64,000 nucleotides of DNA, from contig NZ_FMIC01000002.1 in NCBI RefSeq assembly GCF_900091625.1, positions 1,178,001 through 1,242,000 of the forward strand, read 5' to 3'. This stretch comes from Micromonospora peucetia. GTDB taxonomy: Bacteria; Actinomycetota; Actinomycetes; Mycobacteriales; Micromonosporaceae. Under the pieces are notes generated by a model, which was given only the letters and a program-made list of their open reading frames with translations, ran no database searches and was not told the origin of the DNA. Positions within the stretch are counted from its first letter, which is position 1. Each line of letters starts with the position of its first letter. This document shows, one piece after another, positions 8,265 through 18,194 of this stretch. The translations under genes and the position numbers were made by a program.

Positions 8265-9661
8265 TCGAACGGGGCACCGGCGGTCGCACGTCCGCTCTCA
8301 CCGACTGGCGGCTGATGGACGTCGCCAGCATGTGGGCCTGCCTCCAGGACCACGACACCACCAACCACTGGAAGCAGGTCGCCGGCTGGCGCAAGGTCTG
8401 CGAGCTCGCTCGCACGCACCTCGGCCGGCTCCAGGAATACCGCCGTGGGCTGGCGGAGGCCTGGCCCCCGGAGACCAACCAGGCCGCCCGGGCGTACGTC
8501 CGGGAGCTGGACGAGCTGATCGACAAGGTGCAGCGCACACACGACGCCGCCAGCGCCAACTACACCGCGCTCTCCGCCGCCACACAGGCCATCAGCGCCA
8601 CCCGCGCCGAACTCAAGAAGGTCTACGACGCGTACGCCGTCAAGCTCCAGGAGAAGCAGACGTACGACGCGACCCTCGCCGACCCGAAGGCGGCCATGGG
8701 CAGCCGGGTCCCCGATCGCCCGGTCACGGACGCCGACCTGGAACGGCTCAACGTCCAGGCACGCGGCATCATGTACGGCCTCAGCGGCGAACTCCAACAA
8801 GCCCAAGTAATGCTCCGTCAACCGCCGCCTAGGCCTAAGCCTTCACCTGAAGCGGACCAGCCCAACTCCGATGTCTACGGAGGCGCCGGTTCAGGCGCTC
8901 CGGTAATTCCGCCCGTCGTTCCCGTGCCGTTGTCAAGTTCGACTACTTCGTCCGTTGCCCGGCCAACCACGAACACGCGACAGGTCTCCGCACCAACCCC
9001 CCGTAACGTCGGGCCTGTCCTCGGCGAGGTCAAACCCGGTCTAGCGCCCTCTCCAATCAATCCCGCGATGCCAGGTGCAACTCCACCCGGCCTCCCCACT
9101 GGCTCCGGCAGCGGACCGATGCCTGCTATGCCACCAAGCGTGCGACCTGGACACGGGATCTCTGGATTGCCGATCGGTCAACCTGGTCCTAGCAGCCGGC
9201 CGGTCAACGGAGCCAGTAGTGGACTCCCGCCTGCCACGCCACCGGGATCGCCCCGGCCCATGCCACCAGGTGGTCTGATCGGCGGAACCCCCGGAATGGG
9301 GTTTGGACCATCGAGTAGCAGCGGCGCACAGCAACGTCGGGTTAACCCGATTGGTGGAGTAATCGGTGGCGGGGGCGCAGGCACCGCTCCGACCGGGGGC
9401 GCAGGCTCCCGCCCTGGGGCTGGCCGCAACTTCAGTACGGTGCAGGGCATACCGCCAATGGGCGGAGCACCCGGCATGGGCACTGCCCGCGCAGGCGGGA
9501 TGCCGGGCCAGGCAGGGCGGTACGACGGCAGTGACGAGGAGTCGCGACGCTGGGATCCGGACCACCCATGGGAAGTGGACCGAGGCGTAAGCCCGGTAGT
9601 CCGCGCCCCGGACGAAGATGGCCCCATCGACCCAGGTCCGGCTATTGGCTTTAACCGTTGA
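8261..9661 (+). CDS. PPE/WXG100-like protein with long Pro/Gly-rich tail, candidate type VII secretion substrate
   Basis: 466 residues. The N-terminal 190 are helical and contain a WXG-like turn (Trp about 40-70: HLGRLQEYRRGLAEAWPP, then NQAARAYVRELDELIDKV), followed by a coiled coil (KKVYDAYAVKLQEK). From about 190 to the end it is low-complexity Pro/Gly/Ser, like exported PPE-type tails. The GTG start overlaps the previous stop (GTGA) and the end overlaps the mycosin start (TTGA). Base composition falls sharply at about 8800, inside the gene, where the tail begins, suggesting that the tail and the following protease gene were acquired by recombination. Secretion is inferred from context, since no type VII ATPase or channel gene is in the window. 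Confidence 0.75.
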   Translation: MIERGTGGRTSALTDWRLMDVASMWACLQDHDTTNHWKQVAGWRKVCELARTHLGRLQEYRRGLAEAWPPETNQAARAYVRELDELIDKVQRTHDAASANYTALSAATQAISATRAELKKVYDAYAVKLQEKQTYDATLADPKAAMGSRVPDRPVTDADLERLNVQARGIMYGLSGELQQAQVMLRQPPPRPKPSPEADQPNSDVYGGAGSGAPVIPPVVPVPLSSSTTSSVARPTTNTRQVSAPTPRNVGPVLGEVKPGLAPSPINPAMPGATPPGLPTGSGSGPMPAMPPSVRPGHGISGLPIGQPGPSSRPVNGASSGLPPATPPGSPRPMPPGGLIGGTPGMGFGPSSSSGAQQRRVNPIGGVIGGGGAGTAPTGGAGSRPGAGRNFSTVQGIPPMGGAPGMGTARAGGMPGQAGRYDGSDEESRRWDPDHPWEVDRGVSPVVRAPDEDGPIDPGPAIGFNR

Positions 9662-10836
9662 GAACTCGGACCATTCAAGCAGCCTTGGCGCTGTTCACTC
9701 TTACGGCAACACTCCTGCCACCAACTACCTCGCATTCCTGGTCTAACCGTAACGCCGCAAGTCCACAGGGCGTTGACCGAATCCGGGGGGACCAGTGGCA
9801 CCTGACTTTTCTCAGGATCGCCGAAGCGCACAGGATCGCTCAAGGCGAAGGCGTAACGGTTGCGGTGCCAGACACCGGCGTTCATCCACATCCCGATCTT
9901 GCGCGCAATCTGCGCCGAGGCACAGATATTGTTGCTGGGGGTAGTGGCGACGGCCGACAAGACCGAAACAGCCACGGAACCGGCATGGCAGGTCTAATCG
10001 CCGCCCACGGGCGTGCTGGCAAACAAGGCGCTCTTGGCATCGCGCCAAAGGCGAGGATCCTTCCCATTCGGGTAAAAATAAACGACCAAGGGGGCACCAC
10101 TCACCATTTGGCAGATGCGATCAAATACGCAATCACGCAAAATGTCAATGTAATCAGCATTTCAGCAGCAGGAGCAGCAGACAGCCGTTTACAGACGGCA
10201 ATCGAGGCCGCAATTCGCGCGGATATTGTTGTCGTCGCCGCAGCAGGCAATAAGCCACTCAGCCAACACGTCGGATACCCTGCCTCCTATCCGGGCGCAA
10301 TTGCCGTAGGTGGGGTTGATCGGCTCGGCCAGCGAGCCTCAGTGTCAGTCACCGGACCGGAGATCGACGTGGTCGCTCCGGCAGTCGATATCTTCAGCAC
10401 TAGCATCGACGGCAAGTATCGCAAGGGCACGGGCACATCGGATTCCGCGGCCATCGTCGCTGGGGCGGCAGCGCTAATTCGGTCCAAGTACCCGTACCTG
10501 CCTGCTTCCGAGGTGGCGCATCGGCTTACGGCCACTGCGATCGACAAGGGCCCTCCGGGACGGGACGACGAGTACGGCTACGGAGTCATCGACCTGGTGG
10601 CGGCGTTGACGGCAGACGTACCGCCGCTGGGTTTTGGTTCGGCGACGGCGGGCGCCCCGGACCACACCGCCTCGACCACGACGACGGCAGCGGAGCCGGC
10701 GGACGATGGGGAGAGTGGGACGACAGCCCGCGGTCTGGTCACCCTCGGCGTGATCGTGGCAGCCTGCGGGGCGTGGGCGTTGATTGCCCGTCGGCGTCGC
10801 CATGGCAATGACCCGCCACCCCGCATCAGTCGCTGA
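9658..10836 (+). CDS. mycP: Type VII secretion-associated serine protease (mycosin)
   Basis: A 392-residue subtilisin-family protease anchored in the membrane. It has a signal peptide (about 1-27) and the catalytic triad Asp72 (AVPDTGV), His106 (NSHGTGMAGL) and Ser261 (GTSDSAAIVAG), with oxyanion Asn198 (AAAGN). A Ser/Thr-rich linker is followed by a single C-terminal membrane helix (about 352-372) and a basic tail, the layout of MycP mycosins. The Pro normally following the serine motif (GTSxAAP) is Ala here. The TTG start at 9658 overlaps the previous stop (TTGA). Mycosins process or guard ESX secretion, so the two upstream genes are its probable partners. Composition is low-GC for the window (10081-10200 is 50% GC by direct count) until about 10560, where normal composition resumes inside the gene. 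Confidence 0.88.
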   Translation: MRTRTIQAALALFTLTATLLPPTTSHSWSNRNAASPQGVDRIRGDQWHLTFLRIAEAHRIAQGEGVTVAVPDTGVHPHPDLARNLRRGTDIVAGGSGDGRQDRNSHGTGMAGLIAAHGRAGKQGALGIAPKARILPIRVKINDQGGTTHHLADAIKYAITQNVNVISISAAGAADSRLQTAIEAAIRADIVVVAAAGNKPLSQHVGYPASYPGAIAVGGVDRLGQRASVSVTGPEIDVVAPAVDIFSTSIDGKYRKGTGTSDSAAIVAGAAALIRSKYPYLPASEVAHRLTATAIDKGPPGRDDEYGYGVIDLVAALTADVPPLGFGSATAGAPDHTASTTTTAAEPADDGESGTTARGLVTLGVIVAACGAWALIARRRRHGNDPPPRISR

Positions 10837-10944
10837 CCTGTCGATGACGACGGAGGCGGGAGTGCAAGACGCGCTCCGCTGGTCCGATCGTTTGACGGTC
10901 GTTCCGGGCAGGCCACCGGAGACACCTTCGTCACGGTCAGCCGG

Positions 10945-10950
10945 TAACGT
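10945..10950 (+). promoter_or_regulatory. -10 box TAACGT for maf
   Basis: TAACGT lies 7 nt before the GTG at 10958, supporting that codon over the ATG at 10970 as a leaderless start. Confidence 0.5.
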
Positions 10951-10957
10951 CGGCGAC

Positions 10958-11614
10958 GTGCCGAAATCCATGCCGCCCCGTCTCGTGCTCGCCTCGGCGA
11001 GCCCCGCCCGACGCAAGATTCTCCAGGCCGCCGGGATCGACCCGGACGTGCTGGTCAGCGGCGTCGACGAGTCCCTCGTGGTCACCGATCGGGCCGAGGA
11101 ACTCTGCCTGGAGTTGGCCCGGTTGAAGGCACAGGCGGTGCTCACCCGGCTGCGGCCGGCCGACGACCAGCGGACGTTGGTGATCGGGTGCGACTCGGTG
11201 CTGGCCTTCGACGGAGAGATCCTCGGCAAGCCGGACGACGCGGCGGACGCCACCCGGCGCTGGGAGCTGATGCGTGGGCGCAGCGGCGTACTGCACAGCG
11301 GGCACTGCCTGATCGACGTCGAGGCGGGGCGGCGGGCCGAGGCGGTCGCCTCCACCGTCGTGCACTTCGCCGACGTCAGCGATGAGGAGGTCGCCGCGTA
11401 CGTGGGCACGGGCGAGCCGCTGGCTGTGGCGGGCGCCTTCACGATCGACGGTCTGGGCGGGCCGTTCGTGGAGCGGATCGAGGGCGACCCGAGCACGGTC
11501 ATCGGGCTCTCCCTGCCGGTGCTGCGCCGCCTCCTCGCCGAGTTGGACCTGCGGATCACCGATTTGTGGACGAAGGTCGCGCCCGGCAACCAGACGGTCC
11601 AGCCGCTCGGCTAG
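10958..11614 (+). CDS. maf: Maf family nucleotide pyrophosphatase
   Basis: Hydrolyses non-canonical or dTTP/UTP-type nucleotides to monophosphates, acting as a house-cleaning enzyme. The 218-residue protein has the phosphate loop LASASPARRKIL near the N-terminus, GCDSVLAFDGEILGKP (the catalytic Asp strand, about 81-97), and the family's TVVHFADVSDEEVAAYV and GDPSTVIGLSLPVLRRLL near the end. GTG at 10958 is preferred because of the TAACGT box; ATG 10970 is possible. In relatives maf sits between carboxylase genes, as it does broadly here. Its TAG stop is part of the next gene's -10 box. Confidence 0.93.
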   Translation: MPKSMPPRLVLASASPARRKILQAAGIDPDVLVSGVDESLVVTDRAEELCLELARLKAQAVLTRLRPADDQRTLVIGCDSVLAFDGEILGKPDDAADATRRWELMRGRSGVLHSGHCLIDVEAGRRAEAVASTVVHFADVSDEEVAAYVGTGEPLAVAGAFTIDGLGGPFVERIEGDPSTVIGLSLPVLRRLLAELDLRITDLWTKVAPGNQTVQPLG

Positions 11615-11617
11615 CGT
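11612..11617 (+). promoter_or_regulatory. -10 box TAGCGT that contains the maf stop codon
   Basis: TAGCGT lies 6 nt before the ATG at 11624 (leaderless layout). Its first three bases are the TAG stop of maf. Confidence 0.45.
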
Positions 11618-11623
11618 CCGTTC

Positions 11624-12277
11624 ATGACCACCAAGTCGATTTCGCTGACGTCGGAACTGCACGCGTACCTCGTCGCGCACGGTGCGCCGCCGGACGAGAT
11701 CATGCGGGACCTCACCGAGGAGACCCGCGCGGTCCTGCCGGACGACGCGCAGATGCAGGTCGCGCCGGAGCAGGCAGCATTCCTGACCTTCCTCACCCGG
11801 CTGCTCGGGGTGCGGCAGGCCGTCGAGGTGGGCACGTTCACCGGCCTGTCGTCGCTGGCGATCGCCCGGGGGTTGCCCGAGGACGGGCGGCTGACCTGCT
11901 TCGACATCTCGGAGGAGTACACCGGCATCGCCCGGCGGTACTGGGCCCGTGCCGGCGTGGACGACCGGATCGAACTGCGCATCGGCCCGGCCGGCGACAC
12001 GCTACGCGAGCTGCCCCACGAGCGTCACCTGGACTTCGCATTCATCGACGCCGACAAGACCGGTTACCCGGTCTACTGGGCGGAACTGGTGCCCCGGATG
12101 CGCCCCGGCGGGGTCATCGCGGTCGACAACGTGCTGCGCGATGGCCGGGTGGTCGCTCCGCAGAACGCCGCCGACCGGGCCATCGCCGCGTTCAACGACG
12201 AGGTGCTCGCCGACGTCCGGGTGGACGCGGTGATGCTCCCGGTCGCCGACGGCCTGACCCTGGCCCGGGTGCTCTGA
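11624..12277 (+). CDS. SAM-dependent O-methyltransferase (caffeoyl-CoA OMT type)
   Basis: 217 residues, typical for the small cation-dependent O-methyltransferases (OMT family 3) that methylate catechol-like substrates. The SAM-binding motif is VEVGTFTGLSSLAIARGLP (about 67-85), followed by CFDISEEYTGIARRYWARAG and the metal-binding FIDADKTGYPVYW (about 138-150) and VDNVLRDGRV. The substrate is not predictable. It starts at ATG 11624, leaderless, ten bases after maf, and ends at a strong bidirectional terminator. Confidence 0.92.
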   Translation: MTTKSISLTSELHAYLVAHGAPPDEIMRDLTEETRAVLPDDAQMQVAPEQAAFLTFLTRLLGVRQAVEVGTFTGLSSLAIARGLPEDGRLTCFDISEEYTGIARRYWARAGVDDRIELRIGPAGDTLRELPHERHLDFAFIDADKTGYPVYWAELVPRMRPGGVIAVDNVLRDGRVVAPQNAADRAIAAFNDEVLADVRVDAVMLPVADGLTLARVL

Positions 12278-12301
12278 CGCCACCGGTCAGGGCTCGCCCT
12301 A

Positions 12302-12353
12302 CGGATCTTGGTATGAAATTGCCCTTCCAGGGGCCGTTTCGTACCAAGATCCG
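12302..12353. terminator. Bidirectional hairpin terminator
   Basis: A 17-bp stem (12302-12318 with 12337-12353; CGGATCTTGGTATGAAA against its complement, one G-T pair) with an inner GCCC/GGGC pairing. It lies between the convergent methyltransferase and MFS genes. Confidence 0.75.
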
Positions 12354-12394
12354 GCCGGCACGGCTTCCGTCGGCACGGCTTCCGTCGGTCTCGG

Positions 12395-13696
12395 TCAGGC
12401 GTTTGTCGTCGCGGGGGTGGGGGCGGGGGTTGCGGTCGGGCGCAGGGCTCGGCCCAGCCGGGCGGCGAGCACCGCAGCCGCCGCGATGAAGCCCGGCAGC
12501 AGCAGGAAGGCCAGGTGCGGTCCGACGCCGTCGGCCACCCAGCCGAGCGCGACGGGCGCGATCCCGAAGCCGACCCCCATCGAGTACGACGCCCAGCCGG
12601 CCGCCCGGTCCGCGGCCGGCCCGGCGACGGCGAGCGCGATCGAGATCGCCAGCGGGTAGTGCAGGGCGTTGCCGAGGCCCAGGACGACCAGGCCGGTGAC
12701 GGCGAGCCAGCCGATCGGGGCGATCCAGAAGAGCGCGAACCCGGCCAGCGACACGCCCAACGCGGCCAGCAGCAGCGGCACGGGACGGTACCGCAGGGCG
12801 AACCGGCCCCCGACGAGGCGGCCCACGAACATGCCGCAGACGATCGCCGCGACGGCGGCCGAGGCGGCGCCGGCCGTCATCCCGGCGTGCGAGCGGAGTA
12901 CGTCGGCCGTCCAGAGCGACAGGCAGACCTCGATCGAGCCGGTGACCGCCATCAGCGCCCAGGCGATCCAGTACGCCGGAGGCAGCCGTCGCTCCGGTCG
13001 GCGGGCACCGGAAGGCCAGTCGGCGTCGACAGCCGGGCCGGTGTCGACAGCCGAGCCGACAACGGCAGTCGGGCCGGCGTCGGCCCGGTCGCCGGCCGGC
13101 CGGTCACCGGGAGCCGCGGCAGCGGGGGCGGGCCGCGGAAGGCGTACGCGCAAGATCAGGGCGGCGAGCGCGACCAGCGCGATCAGGCCGACCTCGACGG
13201 CCATCGCCGGCCGCCAGCCCCACCCCGCGTCCACGCTGGCGCCGATGACCAGCGGGGCGAGGATGCCGGCGCCGGCGCAGACGGCGTTGGCCTCGGTCAG
13301 CGCCGCCGGAGCGCCGGTGCCGTGCCGGTCGGTGAGTACCACGGAGACGCCACTGATCACCAGCATGCCGAAGGTGGCGATCACCGCGACGGCGGTGATC
13401 GTGGCGGGCAGGGCGCGGACGCCGCCCAGGGCGGCGACGCCGGCCGCCACACCGGCCAGCCCGGCCCAGATCACCCGGCCACGGCCGAACCGGCGGGCCA
13501 GGGGCGCGAAGAGGGCCCCGCCGGCCAGCGCGCCGGCGGCGATGCCGGTGCTGTGCAGGCCGGCCACGGCGGCCGAGGTGCCCTGTTCGTCGCGGAGCAG
13601 CGGCACGACCGGCCCGAAGCCGTAGAGGAAGAAGCCCCACAGCCCGAGTTGGGCGTAGGTCAGCCAGGTGAGACGGTCACGGGTGAGGCGGGGCAC
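12395..13696 (-). CDS. Major facilitator superfamily transporter
   Basis: 433 residues with about twelve membrane helices in two halves. The halves are separated by a long charged loop (about 200-240, rich in Asp/Gly/Ala and built from short repeated DNA). The intracellular loop LARRFGRGRVIWAG is the MFS motif A-like segment. The substrate is unknown; the sequence resembles actinobacterial drug/metabolite efflux carriers. The GTG at 13696 is chosen because TAGCGT lies 7 nt upstream; the GTG at 13705 lies inside that box. Convergent with the methyltransferase. Confidence 0.85.
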   Translation of the reverse strand: MPRLTRDRLTWLTYAQLGLWGFFLYGFGPVVPLLRDEQGTSAAVAGLHSTGIAAGALAGGALFAPLARRFGRGRVIWAGLAGVAAGVAALGGVRALPATITAVAVIATFGMLVISGVSVVLTDRHGTGAPAALTEANAVCAGAGILAPLVIGASVDAGWGWRPAMAVEVGLIALVALAALILRVRLPRPAPAAAAPGDRPAGDRADAGPTAVVGSAVDTGPAVDADWPSGARRPERRLPPAYWIAWALMAVTGSIEVCLSLWTADVLRSHAGMTAGAASAAVAAIVCGMFVGRLVGGRFALRYRPVPLLLAALGVSLAGFALFWIAPIGWLAVTGLVVLGLGNALHYPLAISIALAVAGPAADRAAGWASYSMGVGFGIAPVALGWVADGVGPHLAFLLLPGFIAAAAVLAARLGRALRPTATPAPTPATTNA

Positions 13697-13703
13697 CGGC
13701 CTC

Positions 13704-13709
13704 ACGCTA
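13704..13709 (-). promoter_or_regulatory. -10 box TAGCGT for the MFS gene
   Basis: TAGCGT on the minus strand, 7 nt before the GTG at 13696; leaderless layout. Confidence 0.45.
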
Positions 13710-13763
13710 CAAGCGTCGGGCCGGTGCCCCGCCCCTGGTGAGAGGCAGCTCTCCCGAGACGCC

Positions 13764-13801
13764 AGGAAGGGGCCGTTCCCCTAATACGAGGTGCCCTTCC
13801 T
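13764..13801 (-). terminator. Possible terminator of the drug ABC operon
   Basis: Eight-bp arms AGGAAGGG (13764-13771) and CCCTTCCT (13794-13801), just after the stop of the ABC permease. An alternative inner GGGG/CCCC pairing is possible, so the fold is uncertain. Confidence 0.4.
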
Positions 13802-13807
13802 TCCAGC

Positions 13808-14563
13808 TCAGCGGACGCTGCGGGCGAACTGCCGGGCGGCCCAGAAGACACCGGCGGCGGCGAGGACCGCGATGATGCCCAGCCCCTGCCAGACCTTGTC
13901 GTCGCCGAGGTTGCCGGCGAAGAGGGCCCGGGTGCCGTCGACCGCCCAGGAGAACGGGTTCCACTCGGCGATGCCCTGGAGCCAGCCGGGGGCGAAGGTC
14001 AGCGGCAGCAGGATGCCGGAGAGCAGCAGCACCGGCTGGGCCACGGTGTTCATCAGCGGGGCCAGCGCGTCCTCGCTCTTGACCTTGAGCGCGATGCCGT
14101 AGGAGATGGCCGAGGTCATCAGCGCGATCAGGGCGAGCATGAGATACGCCAGCAGCAGGTCGACGAGGGAGACGCGCAGGTCGAACAGGAGCGCGAGCAG
14201 GGTGATGATGACGGCCTGCACGATGAGCGACACCACGTCGCGCAGCGAGCGGCCGAGCAGCAGGGCGAGTCGGCTGACGGGGGTTACCCGGGACCGTTCG
14301 ATGACGCCGGCGCGCAGCTCGGCGATCAGGCCGAAGCCCTGGAACAGGCCACCGAAGATGGCCAGCAGCACCAGCAGGCCCGGTACGAAGATCTTGTAGG
14401 CCTCCGCCTGGGTGGACGCGTTCAGCGCCGGCTTGAGCAGCGGGGCGAAGAGCAGCAGGTACATCACCGGCTGGAAGACGCCGACGAAGACCCAGACGGG
14501 GTTGCGCAGCAGCAGCTGGAACTGGCGCTGGAAGATCAGCCAGGTGTCACGGGCGAGTTTCAT
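13808..14563 (-). CDS. ABC-2 type transporter permease (DrrB-like)
   Basis: 251 residues with six membrane helices and the ABC-2 family layout. The N-terminal WLIFQRQFQLLLRNPVWVFVGVFQPVMYLLLF is characteristic of daunorubicin-resistance DrrB relatives, and the late NPFSWAVDGTRALF motif is typical. The ATG at 14563 starts 20 nt after the ATPase stop; MKLARDTW is the natural N-terminus. It forms the export channel with the ATPase at 14584, and the pair is probably controlled by the PadR gene at 15674. Confidence 0.9.
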   Translation of the reverse strand: MKLARDTWLIFQRQFQLLLRNPVWVFVGVFQPVMYLLLFAPLLKPALNASTQAEAYKIFVPGLLVLLAIFGGLFQGFGLIAELRAGVIERSRVTPVSRLALLLGRSLRDVVSLIVQAVIITLLALLFDLRVSLVDLLLAYLMLALIALMTSAISYGIALKVKSEDALAPLMNTVAQPVLLLSGILLPLTFAPGWLQGIAEWNPFSWAVDGTRALFAGNLGDDKVWQGLGIIAVLAAAGVFWAARQFARSVR

Positions 14564-14583
14564 GAGATCTCTCCGGTCTGGGA

Positions 14584-15543
<960 letters not shown>

Positions 15544-15661
15544 CTCTGCTCCTGGTCGTCCGGGCCGGTGCGACCGGCCACCTGTCTGTCCCTCGGAGAC
15601 GACGCCGGACGGCATGGTCCCCCGTGGCGCCCCGGGCAGGCTAACGCGATATAACTTTTCT

Positions 15662-15673
15662 GGTCAACGTTGA
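15662..15673 (-). promoter_or_regulatory. Promoter/operator candidate for the drug ABC operon
   Basis: The minus strand contains TTGACC (-35-like) and, 18 nt on, TAGCCT (-10-like), about 100 nt before the ATPase start. The -35 overlaps the palindrome TCAACGTTGA (15664-15673), which directly follows the padR stop. The palindrome is a candidate binding site; that PadR binds it is inference. Confidence 0.35.
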
Positions 15674-16294
15674 TTATTCTTCTTCCGATCGGCGGGACGG
15701 CAGCCGCTCCTCCCCGCCATCCCGCCCCTGCGCCGTCGCGTCGGGCAGGTACGACACCCCCGACTCGATCCGTTCCGCGATCCGCTCGCACCAGGAGATC
15801 TCCGCCTCGGACCGGGCCGCCCAGAGCTCGAACATCCACTCCACGTGCACCGGCTTCGTCTCACGCATCCAGCCTGAACTCAACGACGTACGCATCCACT
15901 CGACACCGGCGCGCAGCAGGTTCGCCCGGTTTCGCAGGGCAGCCGCCGCCTCCTCGGGCGGCATCGCGGGCAGGAAGGAGAACGCCGCCGCGAACGGATC
16001 CGGCGGCTCGTGCAGCTGCCACCAGAGCCCGCGCAGCAGCGACTCGAACTCGTCCTCCCCCTTCGGCGTCACCTCGTACGTGGTGCGGGCCGGCCGGGCA
16101 CCCACCTGCTCGGTGGCCACCTCGCGCAGCAGCCCTTCCTGGGTCAGCTTGCGCAGGGCGTGGTAGATCGAACCGGGTTGCACGTTCGCCCACCTGTCGG
16201 CGCCCCGACTGAGCAACTCGCGGCGCACGTCGTAGCCGTGCACCGGCTGCATCCAGCGCACCAGGCCGAGGATCATCATTCGCGTGGCAGACAC
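15674..16294 (-). CDS. PadR-family transcriptional regulator
   Basis: 206 residues. The N-terminal winged helix (about 5-85: MMILGLVRWMQPVHGYDVRREL, then NVQPGSIYHALRKLTQEGLLR) matches PadR. The C-terminal half (Vir_C/AphA-like) is helical with many Trp and Arg/Glu residues and would mediate dimerisation. The GTG at 16294 is chosen because TACGCT lies 6 nt upstream. The neighbouring drug-type ABC exporter on the same strand is the probable target, as for LmrR-type PadR proteins (inference). Confidence 0.9.
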   Translation of the reverse strand: MSATRMMILGLVRWMQPVHGYDVRRELLSRGADRWANVQPGSIYHALRKLTQEGLLREVATEQVGARPARTTYEVTPKGEDEFESLLRGLWWQLHEPPDPFAAAFSFLPAMPPEEAAAALRNRANLLRAGVEWMRTSLSSGWMRETKPVHVEWMFELWAARSEAEISWCERIAERIESGVSYLPDATAQGRDGGEERLPSRRSEEE

Positions 16295-16300
16295 CGGATG

Positions 16301-16306
16301 AGCGTA
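16301..16306 (-). promoter_or_regulatory. -10 box TACGCT for padR
   Basis: TACGCT on the minus strand, 6 nt before the GTG at 16294, in an AT-rich patch (16300-16322). Confidence 0.5.
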
Positions 16307-16385
16307 ATAAGCAAATTTGACTAGAGCGCGGGGGACAGTGCGGCATCCCACACTGAGCGATCGTTTGGGCTGCCACGGTGGCCGA

Positions 16386-16391
16386 TACACT
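16386..16391 (+). promoter_or_regulatory. -10 box TACACT for the carboxylase alpha gene
   Basis: TACACT is 34 nt before the GTG at 16426. GGGAGGAG (16410-16417) then serves as the ribosome-binding site, so this gene has a short leader, unlike most starts in the window. Confidence 0.45.
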
Positions 16392-16425
16392 CCCGGTCAG
16401 TGACCCTCCGGGAGGAGCCAGCAAG

Positions 16426-18177
16426 GTGCGCAAGGTACTCATCGCCAACCGCGGCGAGATCGCCGTCCGCGTCATCCGCGCCTGTCGCGACGCCGGCCTC
16501 GGCAGCGTCGCCGTCTACGCGGACTCCGACCGGGACGCCCTGCACGCCACGCTGGCCGACGAGGCGTACGCGCTCGGTGGGGACACCGCCACCGAGACGT
16601 ACCTGCGCATCGACAAGCTGCTGGAGGTCGCCGCGAAGGCCGGGGCCGACGCGGTCCACCCCGGCTACGGCTTCCTCGCCGAGAACGCCGACTTCGCCCA
16701 GGCCGTCATCGACGCCGGGCTGGCCTGGATCGGCCCCACCCCGCAGGCGATCCGGGACCTCGGCGACAAGGTGACCGCCCGGCACATCGCCCAGCGCGCC
16801 GGCGCGCCGCTGGTGCCCGGCACCCCCGACCCGGTCGGCGGCCCCGACGAGGTGATGGCGTTCGCCGTCGACCACGGCCTGCCGGTCGCCATCAAGGCCG
16901 CCTTCGGTGGCGGCGGGCGCGGGCTCAAGGTGGCCCGCACCATGGAGGAGATCCCGCACCTGTTCGAGTCGGCCACCCGCGAGGCGGTCGCCGCGTTCGG
17001 CCGGGGCGAGTGCTTCGTCGAGCGCTACCTCGACCAGCCCCGCCACGTCGAGGCGCAGGTGCTGGCCGACCAGCACGGCAACGTGATCGTGGTCGGCACC
17101 CGGGACTGTTCGCTCCAGCGCCGGCACCAGAAGCTGGTCGAGGAGGCCCCCGCGCCGTTCCTCACCGACGCACAGCGGGCCCAGATCCACGACAGTGCCA
17201 AGGCCATCTGCCGGGAGGCGGGCTACCACGGCGCCGGCACGGTGGAATACCTGGTCGGCGCGGACGGCACCATCTCCTTCCTGGAGGTCAACACCCGTCT
17301 CCAGGTCGAGCACCCGGTCACCGAGGAGACCGCCGGCGTCGACCTGGTCCGCGAGCAGTTCCGGATCGCCGACGGCGAGAAGCTGCGGTTCACCGAGGAC
17401 CCGACGCCGCGCGGGCACTCCATCGAGTTCCGGATCAACGGCGAGGACCCGGGGCGCAACTTCCTGCCCGCCCCCGGCACGGTCACCGCGCTGCGGCTGC
17501 CCACCGGCCCCGGCGTCCGGGTGGACACCGGTATCTCCGCCGGCGACGTGATCGGCGGCAACTTCGACTCGCTGCTGGCCAAGGTGATCGTCACCGGCGA
17601 GACGCGTACCGAGGCACTGGAGCGGGCCCGTCGGGCCCTGGACGAGATGGTCGTCGAGGGCATGGCCACCGCGCTGCCGTTCCACCGGCTGGTCGTCCGG
17701 GACGAGGCGTTCACCGCCGAGCCGTTCACCGTGCACACCCGGTGGATCGAGACCGGGTTCGACAACACCGTTCCGCCGTTCACCGCCGCCGCCGGCCCCG
17801 CCGAGGCGCCGGCCGGGCGCGAGACCGTCGTGGTCGAGGTCGGCGGCAAGCGGCTGGAGGTCAGCCTCCCCGCCGGCCTCAACGGGGGTACGACCGCAGC
17901 CGCGCCCGCCGCGCGTAAGCCGGCCCGCCGGGGCGGCGGGGCCAAGGCTGGCGTCGCGGTCGGCGGCGACGCGCTGACGTCCCCGATGCAGGGCACCATC
18001 GTCAAGATCGCGGTAGCCGACGGCGACACCGTCGCCGAGGGTGACCTGGTCGTGGTGCTGGAGGCGATGAAGATGGAGCAGCCGCTGCACGCCCACAAGG
18101 CGGGCACGGTCAGCGGCCTCGCGGCCGAGGTCGGCGCCGTCATCACCGCCGGCGCGGCGATCTGCACCATCGCCTGA
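16426..18177 (+). CDS. pccA: Acyl-CoA (acetyl/propionyl-CoA) carboxylase alpha subunit: biotin carboxylase plus biotin carrier
   Basis: 583 residues. The biotin carboxylase part (about 1-450) carries the N-terminal [22 protein letters not shown], the glycine loop [13 protein letters not shown] of the ATP-grasp fold and the metal/ATP site [17 protein letters not shown]. An Ala-rich linker leads to the carrier domain (about 510-583) with EAMKMEQPL, where Lys549 is the biotinylation site. It makes carboxybiotin for the beta subunit at 531; BirA at the left edge attaches the biotin. The GTG at 16426 has a good ribosome-binding site (GGAGGAG, 8-nt spacing). Confidence 0.95.
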   Translation: MRKVLIANRGEIAVRVIRACRDAGLGSVAVYADSDRDALHATLADEAYALGGDTATETYLRIDKLLEVAAKAGADAVHPGYGFLAENADFAQAVIDAGLAWIGPTPQAIRDLGDKVTARHIAQRAGAPLVPGTPDPVGGPDEVMAFAVDHGLPVAIKAAFGGGGRGLKVARTMEEIPHLFESATREAVAAFGRGECFVERYLDQPRHVEAQVLADQHGNVIVVGTRDCSLQRRHQKLVEEAPAPFLTDAQRAQIHDSAKAICREAGYHGAGTVEYLVGADGTISFLEVNTRLQVEHPVTEETAGVDLVREQFRIADGEKLRFTEDPTPRGHSIEFRINGEDPGRNFLPAPGTVTALRLPTGPGVRVDTGISAGDVIGGNFDSLLAKVIVTGETRTEALERARRALDEMVVEGMATALPFHRLVVRDEAFTAEPFTVHTRWIETGFDNTVPPFTAAAGPAEAPAGRETVVVEVGGKRLEVSLPAGLNGGTTAAAPAARKPARRGGGAKAGVAVGGDALTSPMQGTIVKIAVADGDTVAEGDLVVVLEAMKMEQPLHAHKAGTVSGLAAEVGAVITAGAAICTIA

Positions 18178-18194
18178 CCCCGCCACGATCACAG

